Counted from the first letter of the stretch, positions 34,535 through 43,992 are shown. The stretch is 64,000 nt of DNA from Porticoccus sp964395715 (GCA_964395715.1 CAYNAU010000005.1:109507-173506); one strand, 5' to 3'. The notes: generated from the letters alone by a model not told the origin. Program-made: numbers and translations.

Positions 34535-34968
34535 CGGCCATAAACCTCTTGCGCCCGCTTTGACAAAGAGTCCACCAGGTTGTTGGCCACTGAGGCAAAC
34601 ACACTCCCCGAGGCCAAGCCCATCGACAGGCTGTTAAATTCAAATTCCAGATCCAGCATCACCTTGCAGGCGGTATCAGTCAGCGCCTTGAAGCTCCACT
34701 CGCCGGTGAGCTTTTTAAACGGACCCTCCGCCAGCTGCATCACAATGCGCTCATGGGGGTAGAGCGTATTGCAGGTGGTAAAGCTGTGCCCCACCCCGCC
34801 TTTCTTCAGGTCGAGTCGGGCTGTCATCGACTGCGGATCTTCCGCCAGAATATGTGCCCCGACGCAGCCATCCATGTACAGCGGATAACTGGCCACATCG
34901 TTGACCAGATCAAACATCTGCTGGGCTGAATACATGACCAGCGCACTGCGCTTAATGGTAGTCAACAT
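34531..34968 (-). CDS. ratA: RatA-family START/COQ10 protein
   Basis: A 145-residue START-like protein: MLTTIKRSALVMYSAQQMFD, LVNDVASYPLYMDGCVGAHI and a C-terminal amphipathic helix. In E. coli RatA was described as a toxin that blocks 70S formation, while the related COQ10 proteins bind ubiquinone; either role is possible here. Conserved pairing with rnfH beside smpB supports the name. Its ATG shares the last base of the transporter stop. Confidence 0.9.
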   Translation of the reverse strand: MLTTIKRSALVMYSAQQMFDLVNDVASYPLYMDGCVGAHILAEDPQSMTARLDLKKGGVGHSFTTCNTLYPHERIVMQLAEGPFKKLTGEWSFKALTDTACKVMLDLEFEFNSLSMGLASGSVFASVANNLVDSLSKRAQEVYGR

Positions 34969-36359
34969 CAGGCAAACGTCTTGTAAACACCGAGCACAAA
35001 CACTACCAGCACGGCGACGGGCGAGAGATAACGCACTATCCAGCGCCAGGCAAGAAAGACCGCGTGGGTCTCATCTTCCAGTTCCCTGCGCACCGTATCG
35101 GGCCGCATCAGCCAGCCCACGAACAGCGCGATAAACAGCCCCGTCAGCGGCAACATCACGCTGGAGGTAAGAAAATCCATAAATTCGAAAAAGTTGAAAC
35201 CCGCCAGACGTTTTTCTTCCCAGACATTGAAAGACAACACACTACCCAGCCCCACCACCCAGGCAATACCACCCAACAGCAGGTTAGCGGTGACACGATT
35301 GAAGCGCTTTGTTTCAATCAGGTAGGCCACAGCCGGCTCTATCAGTGAGATGGCCGAACTCCAGGCCGCCAGCGTCACCAGCACAAAAAACAAACTGCCG
35401 AACAACAGGCCACCCGTCATGTTGCCGAACGCCACGGGCAAACTGACAAACATCAGCCCCGGGCCCGCGCCGGGTTCAATGGTGGGATTGGCAAACACGA
35501 TCGGAAAGATTGCCAACCCGGCCATTAACGCAACCAGGGTATCGAGCACGCCCACAGCCAACACCGTGCGACCGATTCTAGCGTGCTCCGGCATGTAGGC
35601 GCCGTATGCCATGATGGCGCCCATCCCCAGGCTGAGCGTAAAGAAGGCATGACCCAACGCCTCCAATACCCCTGCCCAGGTGAGCGCTTCCGCATTAAAA
35701 CTGAACAGAAAGCTGAAGCCCTGGGCAAAATCGCCGCGCTGGATGGAAAAGCCCAATAACACCAGCAGCAGCACAAACAGCATGGGCATCAGTATGCGAA
35801 CGGCCACGCCCAAACCCCGGGTGACGCCACCGATGACCACAGCGATGGTGAGCACCATAAAAATACTTTGCCAGAAAATTAACTCCTGAGGGTCTGCTAA
35901 CAGTTCACCGAAGATTGCGCCGGCCTGGTCCGCGCTGGCGCCCATAAAGGTGCCCGAGGCCATTTCCCCGATGTAATAGAGGGCCCAGCCAGCAATCACT
36001 GCGTAATAGGAAAGAATCATCAATCCCGCGGTAACACCCAGCCAGCCAATGGCGTGCCAGGCACCGTGCAGTCCGGCTTCCTCGGTCAGAAAACGCATGG
36101 CATTAATGGGGCTCTGGCGACCACGGCGACCCAACATCACTTCCGCCACCATCACCGGCATTCCGACCAGGAGAATGCATAACAGGTACACCAGCACGAA
36201 GGCACCACCGCCATTTTCGCCGGCGATATAGGGGAATTTCCAGATATTGCCCAACCCCACAGCCGAGCCTGTGGCCGCCATGATAAATGTCCAGCGACTG
36301 GTCCAGGCGCCGTGAAGGCCACGACCCTGGGTTGCAGCTGTGAGTTGTTGTTCTGGCAT
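34968..36359 (-). CDS. Sodium-dependent transporter, NSS/SLC6 family
   Basis: A 463-residue sodium symporter for amino acids or amines. TM1 shows the hallmark MAATGSAVGLGNIWKFPYIA GEN unwound region, and TM2 GGAFVLVYLLCILLVGMPVM. About 11-12 membrane helices are visible, and PLTGLFIALFVGWLMRP is near the end. The substrate cannot be read. It is upstream of ratA-rnfH on the same strand with a one-base overlap. Confidence 0.92.
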   Translation of the reverse strand: MPEQQLTAATQGRGLHGAWTSRWTFIMAATGSAVGLGNIWKFPYIAGENGGGAFVLVYLLCILLVGMPVMVAEVMLGRRGRQSPINAMRFLTEEAGLHGAWHAIGWLGVTAGLMILSYYAVIAGWALYYIGEMASGTFMGASADQAGAIFGELLADPQELIFWQSIFMVLTIAVVIGGVTRGLGVAVRILMPMLFVLLLVLLGFSIQRGDFAQGFSFLFSFNAEALTWAGVLEALGHAFFTLSLGMGAIMAYGAYMPEHARIGRTVLAVGVLDTLVALMAGLAIFPIVFANPTIEPGAGPGLMFVSLPVAFGNMTGGLLFGSLFFVLVTLAAWSSAISLIEPAVAYLIETKRFNRVTANLLLGGIAWVVGLGSVLSFNVWEEKRLAGFNFFEFMDFLTSSVMLPLTGLFIALFVGWLMRPDTVRRELEDETHAVFLAWRWIVRYLSPVAVLVVFVLGVYKTFA

Positions 36360-36485
36360 CAGTACTGCTCAAACGTTGTTGAGGTCGATTGTACCGGCAA
36401 TCCCCCTCTGGAAAAACCGACTGCGGTCTCCCCTCAGCAACAAAACCATAGGCGCTACCGGGTGCAATCCTTATAATGCCCGGCC

Positions 36486-36965
36486 ATGGCCAAGAAACCT
36501 CAGAAAAAGAAGCAAAGCGCTACCATCGCACTGAATAAAAGGGCGCGTCACGAATACCAGCTGGAAGAAAAATTCGAGGCCGGTCTGGTGCTGAAAGGCT
36601 GGGAAGTGAAAAGCTTGCGGGCCGGAAAAGTACAACTCACAGACAGCTACGTTTTGCTGAAAGATGGCGAAGCGTTTCTGCTCGGGGCACACATTACGCC
36701 CCTGCCAACCGCCTCCACACACTTTGTCACCGACCCCTCGCGCACCCGCAAACTGCTGCTCCACGAGCGGGAGCTCAGCCGCCTGTTCAACGGCGTGAAC
36801 CAGAAAGGCTATACCTGTGTGGCCACTGCACTCTACTGGAAAAATCACCTGGTGAAATGCGAAATCGCACTGGCAAAAGGTAAAAAGGAACACGACAAGC
36901 GTCAGACCGAAAAAAACCGCGACTGGGAACGGCAGAAACAGCGAATTATGCGCCACAACCAGTAA
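36486..36965 (+). CDS. smpB: tmRNA-binding protein SmpB
   Basis: Partner of tmRNA in trans-translation, rescuing stalled ribosomes. The 159-residue protein has the OB-fold (ALNKRARHEYQLEEKFEAGL, KGWEVKSLRAGKVQLTDSYV) and the C-terminal basic tail (KGKKEHDKRQTEKNRDWERQ) that enters the mRNA channel. The ssrA gene lies about 1.1 kb downstream. Confidence 0.97.
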   Translation: MAKKPQKKKQSATIALNKRARHEYQLEEKFEAGLVLKGWEVKSLRAGKVQLTDSYVLLKDGEAFLLGAHITPLPTASTHFVTDPSRTRKLLLHERELSRLFNGVNQKGYTCVATALYWKNHLVKCEIALAKGKKEHDKRQTEKNRDWERQKQRIMRHNQ

Positions 36966-37043
36966 TAGCCATCTTCCCGGACAGTTCCCTATCCGGGCAT
37001 CTCTGACAATCAGCTAAAAATATCCTGAAAAAACTTTTTGACA

Positions 37044-37062
37044 TTGATAATTGTTATCATTT
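37044..37062 (+). promoter_or_regulatory. Fur box before bfd
   Basis: GATAATTGTTATC is a perfect palindrome (GATAA, three bases, TTATC) at 37,046-37,058, in a 19-base Fur-like site. A second half (GATTGATAACAG) follows at about 37,066. The site lies about 45-60 bases before the bfd ATG, so iron-bound Fur would repress bfd. Confidence 0.85.
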
Positions 37063-37105
37063 AGGATTGATAACAGTTCTCATTAACAAGAAGTGTCTAC
37101 ACCCT

Positions 37106-37303
37106 ATGTATGTCTGTATATGCAATGCCGTCACTGATCGGGATATTCGGGAAGCCGTAGAAAATGGCGCTTCCAACATGAGAGCGTTGAAACAGTGCAC
37201 AGGCGCTGCCAGCCAATGCGGCAAATGCCTGCCCCAGGCAAAAGCCATCCTCAAAGAGGCGATTGCCGAAGCCAGCTTCTTCGACGCCATGAGCACTGCG
37301 TAA
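37106..37303 (+). CDS. bfd: Bacterioferritin-associated ferredoxin
   Basis: A 65-residue [2Fe-2S] protein that reduces the iron core of bacterioferritin to release iron. All four cluster cysteines are present: C4 and C6 in MYVCICNAVTD, and two in ASQCGKCLPQAK. The short C-terminal tail is normal. Behind a Fur box and directly upstream of bfr with a terminator between, so expression should rise in iron limitation. Confidence 0.96.
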   Translation: MYVCICNAVTDRDIREAVENGASNMRALKQCTGAASQCGKCLPQAKAILKEAIAEASFFDAMSTA

Positions 37304-37352
37304 CTCCCATTACCACCATCCTTTTCTGGCCTACAAGCCTTATTAACTGATA

Positions 37353-37380
37353 ATAGGACCCCACCAGGTCCTATTTTTTT
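37353..37380 (+). terminator. Terminator between bfd and bfr
   Basis: AATAGGACC and GGTCCTATT flank a six-base loop and run into seven T, a canonical rho-independent terminator. It separates iron-repressed bfd from bfr. Confidence 0.92.
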
Positions 37381-37468
37381 GTCAACTCATGGTAGTAGCG
37401 GCACCCTGAACTCGGTAACCTATGATTGAGAGAGGCCGTAAAACTTACAGAACTTGAAGGGACATCCC

Positions 37469-37942
37469 ATGAAAGGTGATACACAACTTATTGCGTATTT
37501 AAACAAAGTACTGGGTAACGAACTGCGTGCCATCAACCAATACTTCCTCCACGCCAAAATGTACAAGGACTGGGGTCTGAAGGAGATCGCAGACAAGGAA
37601 TACCACGAATCCATCGATGAAATGAAACACGCGGACAGCGTCACCGAGCGTATTTTGTTTCTTGAGGGCCTTCCCAATCTTCAGGACCTGGGCAAGTTCT
37701 ACATCGGCGAAAACACCCAGGAAATGCTGGAATGCGACCTCAAACTGGAAATGGAAGCCCTTCCCGTGTTGCGTGAAGCCATTGCCTACGCGGAATCCAT
37801 CAAAGACTACGTTAGTCGCGACCTGTTCAACGACATCCTCGAATCCGAGGAAGAGCATGTGGATTGGCTGGAAACCCAGCTGGGGTTGATCGACAAGATT
37901 GGCATTCAAAACTACCTGCAGGCTCAAATCATCGAGGAATAA
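37469..37942 (+). CDS. bfr: Bacterioferritin
   Basis: Haem-containing iron storage 24-mer. The 157-residue subunit has the ferroxidase ligands Glu in GNELRAINQYF, Glu and His in SIDEMKHADSV (with the haem-ligand Met), Glu in LKLEMEAL and Glu/His in ESEEEHVDWLE. I start at ATG 37,469 (MKGDTQLI), as in the family. An upstream in-frame ATG adds five residues. Confidence 0.96.
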   Translation: MKGDTQLIAYLNKVLGNELRAINQYFLHAKMYKDWGLKEIADKEYHESIDEMKHADSVTERILFLEGLPNLQDLGKFYIGENTQEMLECDLKLEMEALPVLREAIAYAESIKDYVSRDLFNDILESEEEHVDWLETQLGLIDKIGIQNYLQAQIIEE

Positions 37943-38044
37943 AAATCCCCGGGCTTGAAAATGAACCGGAAAACCCCATAACAGTCTAAGAGTCGTTACG
38001 ATGCTGTGGTACTATGCCGCCACAGTTATTAACTGTCATTTTCA

Positions 38045-38422
38045 GGGGGCGATTTGGATTCGACGCCGGTTACAAAACCCTGGGTGCATGCCGAGATGGC
38101 GACCAATCTCGTAAATCCAAAGTCGCAAATTATAGTTGCCAACGACGACAACTACGCACTCGCCGCTTAATACCCGGTAGGGTGCCATCTGACCGGAGCC
38201 GTGCTTGTGCGTCCGGAGCCTTTCGGGGCTATCAGGTGTCATATCTCACAGGATCGCGATGAAGCTTGTCTGGAGTGGATTCGTTAAACACTATCCAGAA
38301 TCGCAGTTTACGTGCCCTGTTAGTCGGGTTGTAACCTGTTAAATTTAATAGACTGAACTAAGCATGTAGATCCCTCGGCAGAGGACTGACGGACGCGGGT
38401 TCAATTCCCGCCGCCTCCACCA
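38045..38422 (+). ncRNA. ssrA: tmRNA (ssrA)
   Basis: Transfer-messenger RNA of about 378 bases. The 5' GGGGGCG pairs with 3' CGCCTCC before the encoded ACCA, and the T-arm GGTTCAATTCCCG is present. The tag frame reads ANDDNYALAA and stop (GCC AAC GAC GAC AAC TAC GCA CTC GCC GCT TAA), a form known from pseudomonads. 3' pseudoknot elements follow. It lies near smpB. Confidence 0.97.
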
Positions 38423-38427
38423 ATCAC

Positions 38428-38459
38428 TAAAAGGCCTCACCCTCGGGTGGGGCTTTTTA
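38428..38459 (+). terminator. Terminator of ssrA
   Basis: AAGGCCTCACCC and GGGTGGGGCTTTTT fold over a TCG loop with a final T-run, just after the tmRNA 3' end. Confidence 0.9.
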
Positions 38460-38489
38460 GTTACTGGGCACAGCTGCTCTAACCAAACA

Positions 38490-39182
38490 TCAACAACCCT
38501 TGTAATTTTTTTCCTGGCACTCTTTTGCCAGTTGCTGCGCTTTTGCAATATCTGCCGGCGCCAGCACTTCTGCCACTGTATTACGTAACTCTGTCGCTTT
38601 GGGATGATCCTTGGCTGCGGCCAGGTCTGCCCACATATAGGCACGCACCGGGTTCTGACTCACGCCCTGCCCCAGGTTATACATCATGCCGAGGTTGAAC
38701 TGCGCCTGCGCCAATCCCTGTTCGGCAACCATGGCGTACCACCTGGCCGCCTCCTGGTAATCCTGAACAACACCATCGCCCTGGTAGTACATCATGCCGA
38801 CATTGAACTGCGCGGGAGCCAGACCCTGATCTGCCGCCAGGCGATACCATTTGATCGCTTCTTTGTAGTCCTGAGTGACGCCATCTCCCTGGTAGTACAT
38901 CACCCCAAGGGTAAACTGCGCATTGGCATGCCCTTGTCCTGCGGCCTGATGAAAACTCCTGGCGGCGGACTGATAGTCTCCTTCGAGGTATGAGGTCATA
39001 CCTCGATAGAATTGCGATTGGACCTTTTCTGCTACAGACAATGAACGGGTTTGATCCACCACAGCGGCAGTATTGTCGCTGCTTCCAGCATCCGGCACTG
39101 CAGATTCCGCTGCGTAGACATTGCCTGAAACCCACACAAACAAAGACAACCCCAGAATTAATGGCTTGATTGTGTGTTTCAT
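38490..39182 (-). CDS. Secreted Sel1-repeat protein
   Basis: A 230-residue precursor with signal peptide (MKHTIKPLILGLSLFVWVSG, cleavage after VYAAES). About four Sel1/TPR-like repeats follow: FHQAAGQGHANAQFTLGVMY, WYRLAADQGLAPAQFNVGMM, WYAMVAEQGLAQAQFNLGMM and a degenerate MWADLAAAKDHPKATELRN, each with a YQGDGV-type turn. Sel1 repeats form protein-binding superhelices in the periplasm. No specific partner can be named. Confidence 0.85.
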   Translation of the reverse strand: MKHTIKPLILGLSLFVWVSGNVYAAESAVPDAGSSDNTAAVVDQTRSLSVAEKVQSQFYRGMTSYLEGDYQSAARSFHQAAGQGHANAQFTLGVMYYQGDGVTQDYKEAIKWYRLAADQGLAPAQFNVGMMYYQGDGVVQDYQEAARWYAMVAEQGLAQAQFNLGMMYNLGQGVSQNPVRAYMWADLAAAKDHPKATELRNTVAEVLAPADIAKAQQLAKECQEKNYKGC

Positions 39183-39276
39183 TATGACCATCCGTTACAA
39201 CCAGCCCGCAACTACAACACACGCCCGTATAGCGAGCAACTGCAACCAGTCACCAAGCTGCGACGTCAGCCCAGAA

Positions 39277-39310
39277 TAAAAAAAGCCCCACCAAAGAGCG
39301 GGGCTTTTTT
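39277..39310 (-). terminator. Terminator of the kor operon
   Basis: On the minus strand AAAAAAGCCCC and GGGGCTTTTTTT flank a loop of nine bases. It works in both directions by sequence, but lies about 10 bases after the korB stop. Confidence 0.88.
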
Positions 39311-39320
39311 GTTATTGAAA

Positions 39321-40373
39321 TTAACGCAAACTTTCGTTGATCGCTTCCAGGGCTTTACTGCCCGGGCAGAGTACTTCCTCGTCCTGGTCGCGCAGTGGCT
39401 TCTCTACAGTACCGAGAATCTGGTGCAGGTCTTCGCAATCGGGGTCGAGATACAAGAGGCCGGTGAGAATCTCATTTTTTTCCTTGCACCGGTGGATGGC
39501 CTGAATGGCACTCAGGCGGTCATGTAGATCCAGGTCACTATCGTTTTTATAGAGGTGTATCACCGAGCCATCGTGCAGGGTAACTTCCTGGGTAAAACCG
39601 GGGCTATATTCCGCCATGATCTCCTTGCGTACGGGAATAAAATCGGTCTTGCCGGTGGCCGCAATATGGTCGCGTACAAACTCATAGCCTTTGGTGGAGT
39701 TTGGGTTGTTGTTGAAGGTCACACAGGGCGACATCACATCAATCAGTGCGAAGCCACAATGACTGATAGCGGCTTTAATCAATGGTACCAGTTGGTCTTT
39801 ATCCCCTGAAAAACTACGGGCGACAAAGGTTGCGCCCAACTCCAGCGCCAGGGTACAGAGGTCGATGGGTTCAAACAGGTTCGGCGTGCCCTTTTTGCCA
39901 ATTGAACCAATATCGGAAGTGGCTGAATCCTGTCCTTTGGTCAAACCATAACAACCGTTGTTTTCCACCAGATACAGCATATTCAGATTGCGGCGAACCG
40001 CGTGGGCAAACTGCCCCATACCGATTGAGGCAGTGTCGCCGTCGCCGGAAACACCTATATAAGTCAAATCGCGGTTGGCGAGGTTGGCTCCAGTGGCCAC
40101 AGAAGGCATGCGCCCATGCACCGAATTAAAGCCGTGTGACTTGCCTAAAAAGTAGGTAGGGGTTTTAGAGGAACAGCCAATGCCCGATATTTTTGCCACT
40201 TTGTGTGGTTCAATAGCCAACTCGAAACAGGCCTGAATCACCGCTGCGCTGATTGAATCGTGACCACAACCGGCACAGAGTGTGGATATGGCTCCTTCGT
40301 AGTCTTTCCTGCTGTAGCCCAGGTCGTTGACAGGTAAGTCGGGATGACGGAATTCAGGTCGCAGGTAAGTCAT
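39321..40373 (-). CDS. korB: 2-oxoacid:ferredoxin oxidoreductase, beta subunit
   Basis: Thiamine-diphosphate subunit of a 2-oxoacid (probably 2-oxoglutarate) oxidoreductase. The 350-residue protein has cluster cysteines in STLCAGCGHDS, CSSKTPTYFLGKSHGFNSVH and the TPP/Mg motif GVSGDGDTASIGMGQ ending in VENNGCYGLTKGQ. It overlaps korA by four bases. The substrate is inferred from KorB similarity; indolepyruvate or pyruvate are alternatives. Confidence 0.85.
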   Translation of the reverse strand: MTYLRPEFRHPDLPVNDLGYSRKDYEGAISTLCAGCGHDSISAAVIQACFELAIEPHKVAKISGIGCSSKTPTYFLGKSHGFNSVHGRMPSVATGANLANRDLTYIGVSGDGDTASIGMGQFAHAVRRNLNMLYLVENNGCYGLTKGQDSATSDIGSIGKKGTPNLFEPIDLCTLALELGATFVARSFSGDKDQLVPLIKAAISHCGFALIDVMSPCVTFNNNPNSTKGYEFVRDHIAATGKTDFIPVRKEIMAEYSPGFTQEVTLHDGSVIHLYKNDSDLDLHDRLSAIQAIHRCKEKNEILTGLLYLDPDCEDLHQILGTVEKPLRDQDEEVLCPGSKALEAINESLR

Positions 40374-42214
40374 ACTTTAACCTCCCTGATAGCAGGCACC
40401 GGACGGGCCGCTTTCCCTCCCCCCAAGACATGATCAACAATCCAGCGGGCAGTTACCGGCATACCGTCAAAACAGCACAGTGCTTTCAGTTTGTCAGGCG
40501 CTATCTCACATTCATTAATCAACAGAGTGCGCAATTGCCCATCTCTGTTCTGTTCCACCACATATATCTGATCATGGTTTTCAAGAAACGCTTCGACATC
40601 TGCATTAAAGGGAAAACTTCTGATTCTCATTGCATCCAGATGGACCCCCTGCTCGTTCAGGATATCCAACGCCTCTTCCGCTGAAGCCTTGGTGGTGCCA
40701 AAGTAGATCATGCCATCGGTGGTCGCTTTCGCCGCAGGCCGAAATTCAGGTTTCGGCACGTAGCCCTTGGCCGTCTCCCACTTGACCAATAAGCGCTCCA
40801 TATTATCCACATACGCATCGCTGCTTTCGGTGTAGACAGCATAGCGGTCGCGTGACGTGCCACGCGTAAAAAACGCGCCTTTAGTTGGGTGAGTGCCGGG
40901 ATAGGTTCGATAACAGATGCCGTCATTATCTACATCCAGATAACGACCGTAACGCTCCTTCATGTCTTCCAGGTCGGATTCTGATAGCACTTTGCCACGG
41001 TTGTAACAGGCTTCATCATCCCATTCCAACGGCTCAGAAAAGTGTTCATTCATCCCCAGATCCAGGTCATTCATAATAATCACCGGGGTCTGCAACTGAT
41101 CCGCCAACTCAAAACTGGAAGCACCCATCTCAAAACATTCTTTTGGTGTCGCGGGGAACAAGAGCACGTGCTTGGTATCACCATGGGATGCATAGGCTGC
41201 CAATAAAATATCTGACTGCTGAGTGCGGGTGGGCATACCTGTGGAGGGGCCGGAACGCTGCACATCAATTAACACCGTCGGCACTTCGGCAAAATAGGCC
41301 AAACCCAGAAATTCATTCATCAGGGAAACACCCGGCCCCGATGTAGCGGTAAAGGCCCTGGCACCATTCCAGGAGGCGCCGACGACCACGCCGATTGCCG
41401 CCAGCTCATCTTCTGCCTGGACAATCGCATAGTTACATTTACCGGAACCGGGATCGATTCTCAGCCGCTTGGCATATTGCTCGAATTCCTCAACCACTGA
41501 TGTGGATGGAGTTATCGGATACCAGGCCGCGACGGTGGCACCACCATAGATGGCACCCAGTGCCAGGGCTTTATTGCCCTCCATCAAAATATGATTGTTA
41601 ACCATGGCCCTGCGTTCTATGCGAATTCCCAGGGGACAATCAAAGTTTTTCCGGGCGTACTGATAACCCAGTTCAAGAGCATGTATATTTGGGGCGATCA
41701 GCTTTTCCTTGCCTTTGAACTGCTCGTGAATCAGGTTTTTCAGTACATCGAATTCCATATCCAGCAGAGCTGACAATGCACCGATATAAATCACATTTTT
41801 AAACAGTTGCCTTTGGCGCTGGTCGGTATACTCACGCCGGGAAATATCCGTCAATGGTATTCCCAACAGGTTGATATCATCCCGGCGAAGCCCCGTGTCC
41901 AGCGGCTTGGTGCTGTCGTAGAGGAAATAACCACCGGGGCTCACCAATTTAACGTCTTGCGCAATACTCTGGGGATTGACCGCCACCATGAGGTCAACGC
42001 CACCCCGCCGTCCCAAATAGCCCTTGTCGTTTACCCGTACTTCATACCAGGTGGGCAAGCCCTGAATATTGGAGGGAAAGACATTCTTCGGGCTGACAGG
42101 TATGCCCATGCGAAAAATTGATTTGGCAAACAAATTGTTGGCACTGGCTGACCCCGTACCATTGGTGTTGGCAAAACAAACCACAAAATCATTGACCGAT
42201 GTTATTTTTTGCAT
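40370..42214 (-). CDS. korA: 2-oxoacid:ferredoxin oxidoreductase, fused gamma-alpha subunit
   Basis: A 614-residue protein with the gamma domain first (MQKITSVNDFVVCFANTNGT, GSASANNLFAKSIFRMG) and the alpha (pyrimidine-binding) domain from about residue 200 (MEGNKALALGAIYGGATVAA, YPITPSTSVVEEF, TATSGPGVSLMNEFLGLA). I start at ATG 42,214, inside the end of the upstream gene (13-base overlap), because this gives the gamma-domain start. The fusion of gamma and alpha is known for aerobic KorAB-type enzymes. Confidence 0.85.
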   Translation of the reverse strand: MQKITSVNDFVVCFANTNGTGSASANNLFAKSIFRMGIPVSPKNVFPSNIQGLPTWYEVRVNDKGYLGRRGGVDLMVAVNPQSIAQDVKLVSPGGYFLYDSTKPLDTGLRRDDINLLGIPLTDISRREYTDQRQRQLFKNVIYIGALSALLDMEFDVLKNLIHEQFKGKEKLIAPNIHALELGYQYARKNFDCPLGIRIERRAMVNNHILMEGNKALALGAIYGGATVAAWYPITPSTSVVEEFEQYAKRLRIDPGSGKCNYAIVQAEDELAAIGVVVGASWNGARAFTATSGPGVSLMNEFLGLAYFAEVPTVLIDVQRSGPSTGMPTRTQQSDILLAAYASHGDTKHVLLFPATPKECFEMGASSFELADQLQTPVIIMNDLDLGMNEHFSEPLEWDDEACYNRGKVLSESDLEDMKERYGRYLDVDNDGICYRTYPGTHPTKGAFFTRGTSRDRYAVYTESSDAYVDNMERLLVKWETAKGYVPKPEFRPAAKATTDGMIYFGTTKASAEEALDILNEQGVHLDAMRIRSFPFNADVEAFLENHDQIYVVEQNRDGQLRTLLINECEIAPDKLKALCCFDGMPVTARWIVDHVLGGGKAARPVPAIREVKV

Positions 42215-43992
42215 GCTGACGCTGCCTTGGTCACCTGATAATAGAACTGCTGCATATCCCAGGCTGCGGTGGGACATCGTTCCGCACAAAGCCCACAGTG
42301 AAGACAAACGTCCTCATCCTTCACCATCACTTTCCCGGTCTTGAGGTCCCCGGACACATAGAGCGCCTGCTCCACATTATTGGCCTTGACCCGAATATTC
42401 TGCCTGAGCTCTTCCTCTTCGGCATTTTCTATGAAATTGATACAGTCCATGGGGCAGATGTCGACGCAGGCATCGCACTCAATGCACTTGTCATCGGTAA
42501 ATACCGTCTGTACATCACAGTTCAGGCAACGTTGCGCTTCGACAAAGGCTGTCTGTACATCGAATCCCAATTCCACTTCCAGAGAACGGTTCTGGAGCGC
42601 GCTGGTCAGCTCAACTAAAGGGACAATTTTTCGGTCATCCGTGGTGATACCGTTATCGTAGCTCCACTCGTGAATACCCATTTTCTGACTGACCAGGTTG
42701 GTGCTGGGTGGCAGCCTTTCCTCTACCTTTTGCCCGTTGCAGAACAGGTCAATGGATATGGCTGCCTGATGCCCCTGGGCGACGGCGGTAATAATATTCT
42801 TGGGCCCAAATGCCGCATCCCCACCAAAGAAAACCTTTGATAGGGAAGACTGGTAGGTCTGCGGGTTCAGTACCGGCATACCCCAATCGTCAAACTCGAT
42901 GCCGATGTCGTTTTCGATCCAGGGAAAGGCATTCTCCTGACCGATGGCTACCAACACAGCATCGCAGGGATACAGGACCGGTTCCTCACCCGTGGGCACC
43001 AGGGAACGCTTGCCATGGTCATCGTAAACCGCGCGGACTTTCTCAAAACGCATGCCCACCAACTTGCCCTGTTCATGGACAAATTCCAGGGGTACGTGAT
43101 TTTCTATGATGGGAATGCCTTCGTGGGTGGCATCTTCTTTTTCCCACGGGGAGGCTTTCATTTCTTCGTAGGGGCTGCGAACAATGACCTTGACGTCTTC
43201 GCCTCCCAGGCGACGGGCGGTTCGGCAGCAATCCATCGCAGTATTGCCACCACCCAACACAATCACGCGCTTGCCAATTGACTCCGTGTGTTCAAAGGCC
43301 ACGCTGGCCAACCAATCAATGCCTATATGGATTGATTCATCTGCCTCCTGGCGACCCGGCAGATTGGCCAGGTCCCGCCCTCGAGGCGCCCCCGAGCCCA
43401 CAAAAACCGCATCGTAGTTCTGGCTCAACAAGTCCTGGAGGCTGTCCACGTAGTGATTGAAGTGGGTCACGAGGCCCATATCGAGGATATAACCGACCTC
43501 CTCGTCCAATACGGATTCAGGCAAACGAAATGACGGTATCTGGCTGCGCATAAAGCCACCGCCTTTCTTCTGTTCGTCGTAAAGATGAAGCTCATAGCCA
43601 AGGGGAGCCAAATCACGCGCCACGGTCAACGAGGCGGGACCCGCACCCACCAAGGCTATTTTTCGGCCATTTTTAGTAGTCGGAATAACTGGCAAATGCG
43701 CAGAGATTTCTTCTTTATGATCTGCTGCCACACGTTTTAAACGGCAGATGGCAACCGGCTCTTCTTCAACTCGACCCCGGCGGCACGCTGGCTCACAGGG
43801 GCGATCACAGGTACGCCCCAACACACCGGGAAACACATTGGATTCCCAGTTGATCATGTAGGCTTCTGTGTATCGCTGCTGCGCGATCAGGCGTATGTAT
43901 TCAGGAACAGGGGTATGCGCAGGGCAGGCAAATTGACAGTCGACGACCCGATGGAAGTACTCTTTATTTTTTATTATATCGGTTGGCTTCAA
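42202..43992 (-). CDS. FAD/NAD(P) oxidoreductase with ferredoxin domain, partner of KorAB
   Basis: A 596-residue protein of GltD type. It has an N-terminal Fer4-like dicluster region (FACPAHTPVPEYIRLIAQQR, TCDRPCEPACRRGRVEE), the FAD motif IALVGAGPASLTVARDLAP, the NAD(P) motif VIVLGGGNTAMDCCRTARRL and FFGGDAAFGPKNIITAVAQG. Two C-terminal [4Fe-4S] motifs follow: CIECDACVDICPMDC and CLHCGLCAERCPTA. It would pass electrons between NAD(P)H and the KorAB clusters. First gene of the three-gene operon. Confidence 0.85.
   Translation of the reverse strand: MKPTDIIKNKEYFHRVVDCQFACPAHTPVPEYIRLIAQQRYTEAYMINWESNVFPGVLGRTCDRPCEPACRRGRVEEEPVAICRLKRVAADHKEEISAHLPVIPTTKNGRKIALVGAGPASLTVARDLAPLGYELHLYDEQKKGGGFMRSQIPSFRLPESVLDEEVGYILDMGLVTHFNHYVDSLQDLLSQNYDAVFVGSGAPRGRDLANLPGRQEADESIHIGIDWLASVAFEHTESIGKRVIVLGGGNTAMDCCRTARRLGGEDVKVIVRSPYEEMKASPWEKEDATHEGIPIIENHVPLEFVHEQGKLVGMRFEKVRAVYDDHGKRSLVPTGEEPVLYPCDAVLVAIGQENAFPWIENDIGIEFDDWGMPVLNPQTYQSSLSKVFFGGDAAFGPKNIITAVAQGHQAAISIDLFCNGQKVEERLPPSTNLVSQKMGIHEWSYDNGITTDDRKIVPLVELTSALQNRSLEVELGFDVQTAFVEAQRCLNCDVQTVFTDDKCIECDACVDICPMDCINFIENAEEEELRQNIRVKANNVEQALYVSGDLKTGKVMVKDEDVCLHCGLCAERCPTAAWDMQQFYYQVTKAASACKK

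Noticed and set aside
36970..37000. Terminator after smpB
   Set aside because: CCCGGA/TCCGGG arms enclose a 10-base loop and no T-run follows; too weak to list.
38345..38460. Short open frame antisense to the tmRNA 3' end
   Set aside because: The region is explained by ssrA and its terminator.
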